64,000 bases of DNA, taken from assembly GCA_003559215.1 (NCBI GenBank), contig PWMF01000022.1:1-64000 (forward strand), in the 5' to 3' direction. This document shows positions 60,732 through 64,000 of this stretch, piece by piece; position 1 is the first letter of the stretch, and each line of letters begins with the position of its first letter. The notes under the pieces were generated by a model. That model searched no databases, had not been told where the DNA came from, and worked only from the letters and a program-made list of their open reading frames with translations. Position numbers and translations under genes: made by a program. This DNA is from Natrialbaceae archaeon (lineage in GTDB: Archaea; Halobacteriota; Halobacteria; Halobacteriales; Natrialbaceae).

Positions 60732-62943
60732 GCCCGACGACCGACGGGCGAAGGCGGCCCGGATCCGCCACCTCCTCGAGACCGAAGGCGACGCCGTCGA
60801 GGCAAACACCGCCGGCTTCAACCGGGGGCGGTACGAGGCCGTCGCCGACCTCGAGGACTACGAAGAGCTGAAGTCGGAGGCCCGCGCGATCAAGGAGGAC
60901 GCGATCGAGCGCCTGCCGGAGCTGCTCGAGCGGATGACCGAGACCGTCGAGGAAAACGGCGGAACGGTCTACCTCGCCGACGACGCCGCGGACGCGAACC
61001 GCTACATCCGGGAGATCGCCACCGAGAAGGAGGCCGACCGCGTGGTCAAGTCGAAGTCGATGACAAGCGAGGAGCTCGAGGTCAACGAGGCGCTCGAGGG
61101 CGACGGTGTCGACGTCGTCGAGACCGACCTCGGCGAGTGGGTGTTACAGGTCGCCGACGAGTCACCCTCCCACATCGTCGCGCCGGCGATCCACCGCTCG
61201 CGGGCGGAGATCGCCCGGCTGTTCAACGAGCGCTTCGAACTCGAGGACCCGCTCGAGACGGCCGAGGAACTGACGATGTTCGCTCGCGAACGTCTCGGAG
61301 AGCAGATTCGGGAGGCCGACATCGGCATGACGGGTGCGAATTTCATCACGGCCGACTCGGGAACGATCATGCTCGTCACCAGCGAGGGCAACGCCCGCAA
61401 GACGGCCGTCGTGCCGGACACCCACGTTGCAGTCGCGGGCATCGAGAAGATCGTACCGTCGGTGGAGGATCTCTCGCCGTTCGTCGAGCTGATCGGACGG
61501 TCGGGAACCGGCCAGGACATCACCTCCTACATCTCCCTCCTGACGCCGCCGGTCGAGTCGCCGACCGTCGATATCGACGAGCCCGACGTCGCCTTCGCCG
61601 ACCGGGACGACGCCCGCGACTTTCACCTCGTGTTGATCGACAACGGCCGCACGGCGATGCGCGAAGACGACCAACTCCGGGAGACGCTGTACTGCATCCG
61701 GTGTTCGGCGTGTGCGAACTCCTGTGCGAACTTCCAATCGGTCGGCGGCCACGCATTCGGCGGGGAGACCTACTCCGGCGGGATCGCGACGGGCTGGGAG
61801 GCCGGCGTCCACGGCGCCGACAGCGTCGCCGAGTTCAACGACCTCTGTACGGGCTGTTCGCGCTGTGTCAACGCCTGTCCCGTCGAGATCGACATCCCCT
61901 GGATCAACACCGTCGTCCGCGATCGGCTCAACCGCGGGGGCGATCCGGACAGGTTCGAGTTCCTCTACGACGAACTCGTCCCCGACGAGGAGCCAAGCGG
62001 GCTCGACCTCCAGAAGCGCCTCTTCGGCAACTACGAGACGCTCGCGAAGCTCGGCAGTGCGACCGCGCCGCTGTCGAATCGGCTCGCCGAGCTGGGGCCG
62101 GTTCGCTCGCTGCTCGAGCGAACCGCCGGGGTCGACAGCCGGCGCCCGCTGCCGGCGTTCGAGCGCGAGACGCTCCGCGAGTGGTACCACGAACGAGGGC
62201 CACAAGTCGCGGCGAGCGAGGCCGAGCGCGAGGTCGTCCTCTATCCGGACACGTACACGAACTACGTCGACGTCGACCGTGGGAAGGCAGCAGTCAGGGT
62301 CCTCGAGGCGCTGGACGTCCACATCCGCGTTCCGGACGTCGGCGAGAGCGGCCGGGCGCCGCTCTCCCAGGGGATGATCGCGACGGCCGACGAACAGGCC
62401 AGCGAGGTGTACGCGGGGCTGGCCGAACACCTCGACGCGGGCCGAGACGTCGTCGTCATCGAGCCCTCTGATCTGGCGATGTTCCACCGGGAGTACGAGA
62501 AGCTCCTCCCCGAGCGCTCGTTCGAGCGACTTCGGGACGGGAGCTACGAGGTCCTCGAGTACGTCTACGGCTGCCTCGAGAACGGCGCCGACCCTGCGGC
62601 GCTTCAGGCCCCCGACCGACCGATCGCCTACCACGCCCACTGCCAGCAGCGAACGCTGGGACTCGAGGCGTACACGACGGCCGTTCTCGAGGAGCTCGGT
62701 GCGGACGTCTTCGAGAGCGACGTCGAGTGCTGTGGAATGGCTGGCAGCTTCGGCTACAAGCACGAGTACTACGAACTCAGCATGGACGTCGGCGACCGAC
62801 TGCGCGACCAGTTCGAGAGCCCGACCGCCGAGGACCGACTGGTCCTCGCCAGCGGTACCTCCTGCGAAGATCAGCTCGACGACCTGCTCGAGCGCGAGGC
62901 CAGTCACCCGGTCGAAGCGATCGACCCGAGCACCGACGGCTAG
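60724..62943 (+). CDS. LUD / 4Fe-4S / CCG fusion protein (LutB-LutA-like)
   Basis: 739 residues. The first third (about 60-300) is a LUD domain (VVKSKSMTSEELEVNEALE, TGANFITADSGTIMLVTSEGN). Ferredoxin-like cysteines follow, CIRCSACANSCANF and CTGCSRCVNACPVEID (about 330-400). The last third is a CCG domain (VLYPDTYTNYVDVDRGKAAV, YHAHCQQRT, ECCGMAGSFGYKHEY), equivalent to LutA. So LutB and LutA are fused into one chain. With the upstream LutC-like gene it forms an L-lactate oxidation pair; the divergent GlcDF-like gene would handle D-lactate or glycolate. Confidence 0.87.
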   Translation: MSKPDDRRAKAARIRHLLETEGDAVEANTAGFNRGRYEAVADLEDYEELKSEARAIKEDAIERLPELLERMTETVEENGGTVYLADDAADANRYIREIATEKEADRVVKSKSMTSEELEVNEALEGDGVDVVETDLGEWVLQVADESPSHIVAPAIHRSRAEIARLFNERFELEDPLETAEELTMFARERLGEQIREADIGMTGANFITADSGTIMLVTSEGNARKTAVVPDTHVAVAGIEKIVPSVEDLSPFVELIGRSGTGQDITSYISLLTPPVESPTVDIDEPDVAFADRDDARDFHLVLIDNGRTAMREDDQLRETLYCIRCSACANSCANFQSVGGHAFGGETYSGGIATGWEAGVHGADSVAEFNDLCTGCSRCVNACPVEIDIPWINTVVRDRLNRGGDPDRFEFLYDELVPDEEPSGLDLQKRLFGNYETLAKLGSATAPLSNRLAELGPVRSLLERTAGVDSRRPLPAFERETLREWYHERGPQVAASEAEREVVLYPDTYTNYVDVDRGKAAVRVLEALDVHIRVPDVGESGRAPLSQGMIATADEQASEVYAGLAEHLDAGRDVVVIEPSDLAMFHREYEKLLPERSFERLRDGSYEVLEYVYGCLENGADPAALQAPDRPIAYHAHCQQRTLGLEAYTTAVLEELGADVFESDVECCGMAGSFGYKHEYYELSMDVGDRLRDQFESPTAEDRLVLASGTSCEDQLDDLLEREASHPVEAIDPSTDG

Positions 62944-63383
62944 AACGAACGTACCATATTCGATAGAATACGTCGGAAGAGACAGGTATTTCGGAAATCG
63001 TCGCGAAAGGTGGTCCCGGCGAGCTACTCCCTGGCAAGGGATGGTGAAAATGAGTCGCAGCGCGCTCGGACCATAGGTTCGGAATCGATCTTCGGTCGAT
63101 CGAGGCCCTCAAATTGTTCGAAGCCGTTCGCGAAAACGAACTGTTTCATCTATCTACAAATAATTATACTGATAATACCTGTATCGTACCGGGCCCGAAG
63201 GTAATATTCGTATCGGAAGAGTAGGACTCGGATAAATCGTCGTGCAAAGCGGATCGAAGCCATCGAACCGAAACGACACCCTCACTCGAGCGATGCCGTG
63301 GACCGAACGGAGAGAGCCCTGCTCTCGGCGTGTGACAGAATGCGTACCACAATACCTATTGGGTCGTTAGCGTAGTATTCGGT
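62944..63383. other. 440-base intergenic region
   Basis: No supported gene. The region contains an AT-rich stretch (about 63150-63175, ATAATTATACTGATAATACC) that may hold a promoter, and a partial dyad around 63190-63210. The following acyl-CoA dehydrogenase gene starts at 63384, and its promoter likely lies near 63350 (ACCACAATACC). Confidence 0.5.
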
Positions 63384-64000
63384 ATGCTGGATTTCGTCCA
63401 ACTCGAGGCCGAGCTCGACCAGGAGGAGCGCATGATCCGGGACACGGCCCGGGAGTTCGTCGAGGAACACGTCAAACCCGACATCGGCGACCACTTCGAG
63501 GCCGGAACCTTCCCCGAGGAGCTCATCCCAAAGATGGGAGAGCTCGGCTTCTACGCGCCGAACCTCGAGGGGTACGGCTCGCCGAACGTCTCGGAGACGG
63601 CCTACGGATTACTGATGCAGGAACTCGAGGCCGGCGACTCGGGACTGCGCTCGATGGCCTCGGTCCAGGGCGCGCTCGTAATGTATCCGATCCACGCCTA
63701 CGGCAGCGAGGCCCAAAAGGAGGAGTGGCTCCCGGCGATGGGCCGGGGCGAGGCGATCGGCTGTTTCGGGCTCACAGAACCCGAACACGGCTCGAATCCG
63801 TCGGCGATGGAGACGTACGCAGAGGCCGACGCGGACGGCTACGTGCTGAACGGCTCGAAGACCTGGATCACGAACTCGCCGATCGCCGACGTCGCCGTCG
63901 TCTGGGCGCGCGATCGCTCGAGCGAGGACGACCCCGTTCGCGGGTTCCTGGTCGAGACCCATCGGGACGGCGTCTCGACGAACAAGCTCACCGAAAAACT
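63384..64000 (+). CDS. Acyl-CoA dehydrogenase, N-terminal part (3' truncated by the window edge)
   Basis: About 205 codons are visible. LDFVQLEAELDQEERMIRDTAREFVEEHVKP is the N-terminal helical domain and GCFGLTEPEHGSNPSAMETYAE is the FAD/substrate binding signature before the beta domain (YVLNGSKTWITNSPIADVAVVWAR). The sequence is closest in style to glutaryl-CoA dehydrogenases (FGLTEPEHGSNP). The catalytic Glu lies outside the window. Confidence 0.9.
   Translation, partial: MLDFVQLEAELDQEERMIRDTAREFVEEHVKPDIGDHFEAGTFPEELIPKMGELGFYAPNLEGYGSPNVSETAYGLLMQELEAGDSGLRSMASVQGALVMYPIHAYGSEAQKEEWLPAMGRGEAIGCFGLTEPEHGSNPSAMETYAEADADGYVLNGSKTWITNSPIADVAVVWARDRSSEDDPVRGFLVETHRDGVSTNKLTEK

Overview
The window is a 64 kb piece of a haloarchaeal chromosome. 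The evidence is high GC with strongly GC-biased third codon positions, very acidic predicted proteins, twin-arginine type signal peptides, archaeal TATA boxes 25-30 bases upstream of start codons (leaderless transcripts), an archaeal HMG-CoA reductase, a HalOD1 protein and several protein families found only in halophilic archaea. An affiliation near Natrinema/Haloterrigena (Natrialbales) is my inference. Genes are dense and there is no prophage, insertion sequence, CRISPR array or rRNA. One tRNA gene (Leu, anticodon UAA) is present.

Layout. 0-5 kb: end of a TrkA-type gene and two tandem paralogous secreted beta-propeller proteins with acidic tails and the same two promoter boxes. 5-10 kb: a nucleoside/pentose salvage block (DeoC, ribose-1,5-bisphosphate isomerase, a PfkB-family kinase, a nucleoside phosphorylase) that fits the non-carboxylating pentose bisphosphate route known in halophilic archaea. 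10-22 kb: housekeeping and accessory genes (AI-2E transporter, tRNA methylthiotransferase, secreted esterase, redoxin, glutaredoxin, cupin, a broken MscS channel gene, HIT protein, methionine aminopeptidase, asparaginase-like hydrolase). 22-24 kb: isocitrate dehydrogenase followed by a tandem array of alternating hairpins. 24-37 kb: polysaccharide deacetylase, acetyltransferase, Nramp-like transporter, DoxX-like membrane protein, TrkA protein, HMG-CoA reductase, amidohydrolase, remains of an ABC permease, a GIDE-domain protein and a flavin-type oxidoreductase. 37-41.5 kb: nadA-nadB-nadC followed by kptA. 41.7-45.2 kb: a six-PAS histidine kinase and tRNA-Leu with a palindromic partial copy of its 3' end. 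45-56 kb: OsmC, ferredoxin, short-chain dehydrogenases, secreted 5'-nucleotidase, cyclophilin, deacylase, wHTH regulator, TrpD-like protein, UspA and a lamin-tail protein. 56-63 kb: a fused GlcD-GlcF type oxidoreductase divergent from a LUD protein and a LUD/FeS/CCG fusion (lactate or glycolate oxidation). The window ends in an acyl-CoA dehydrogenase.

The most unusual signal is a family of paired short hairpins. It occurs as a five-unit array after icd, as in-frame insertions inside a cupin gene and the GlcDF-like gene, as a gene-breaking insertion in mscS, and as a palindrome next to tRNA-Leu built partly from the tRNA 3' end. Stems differ in sequence from copy to copy but remain paired, so the common feature is the fold, not a fixed sequence.
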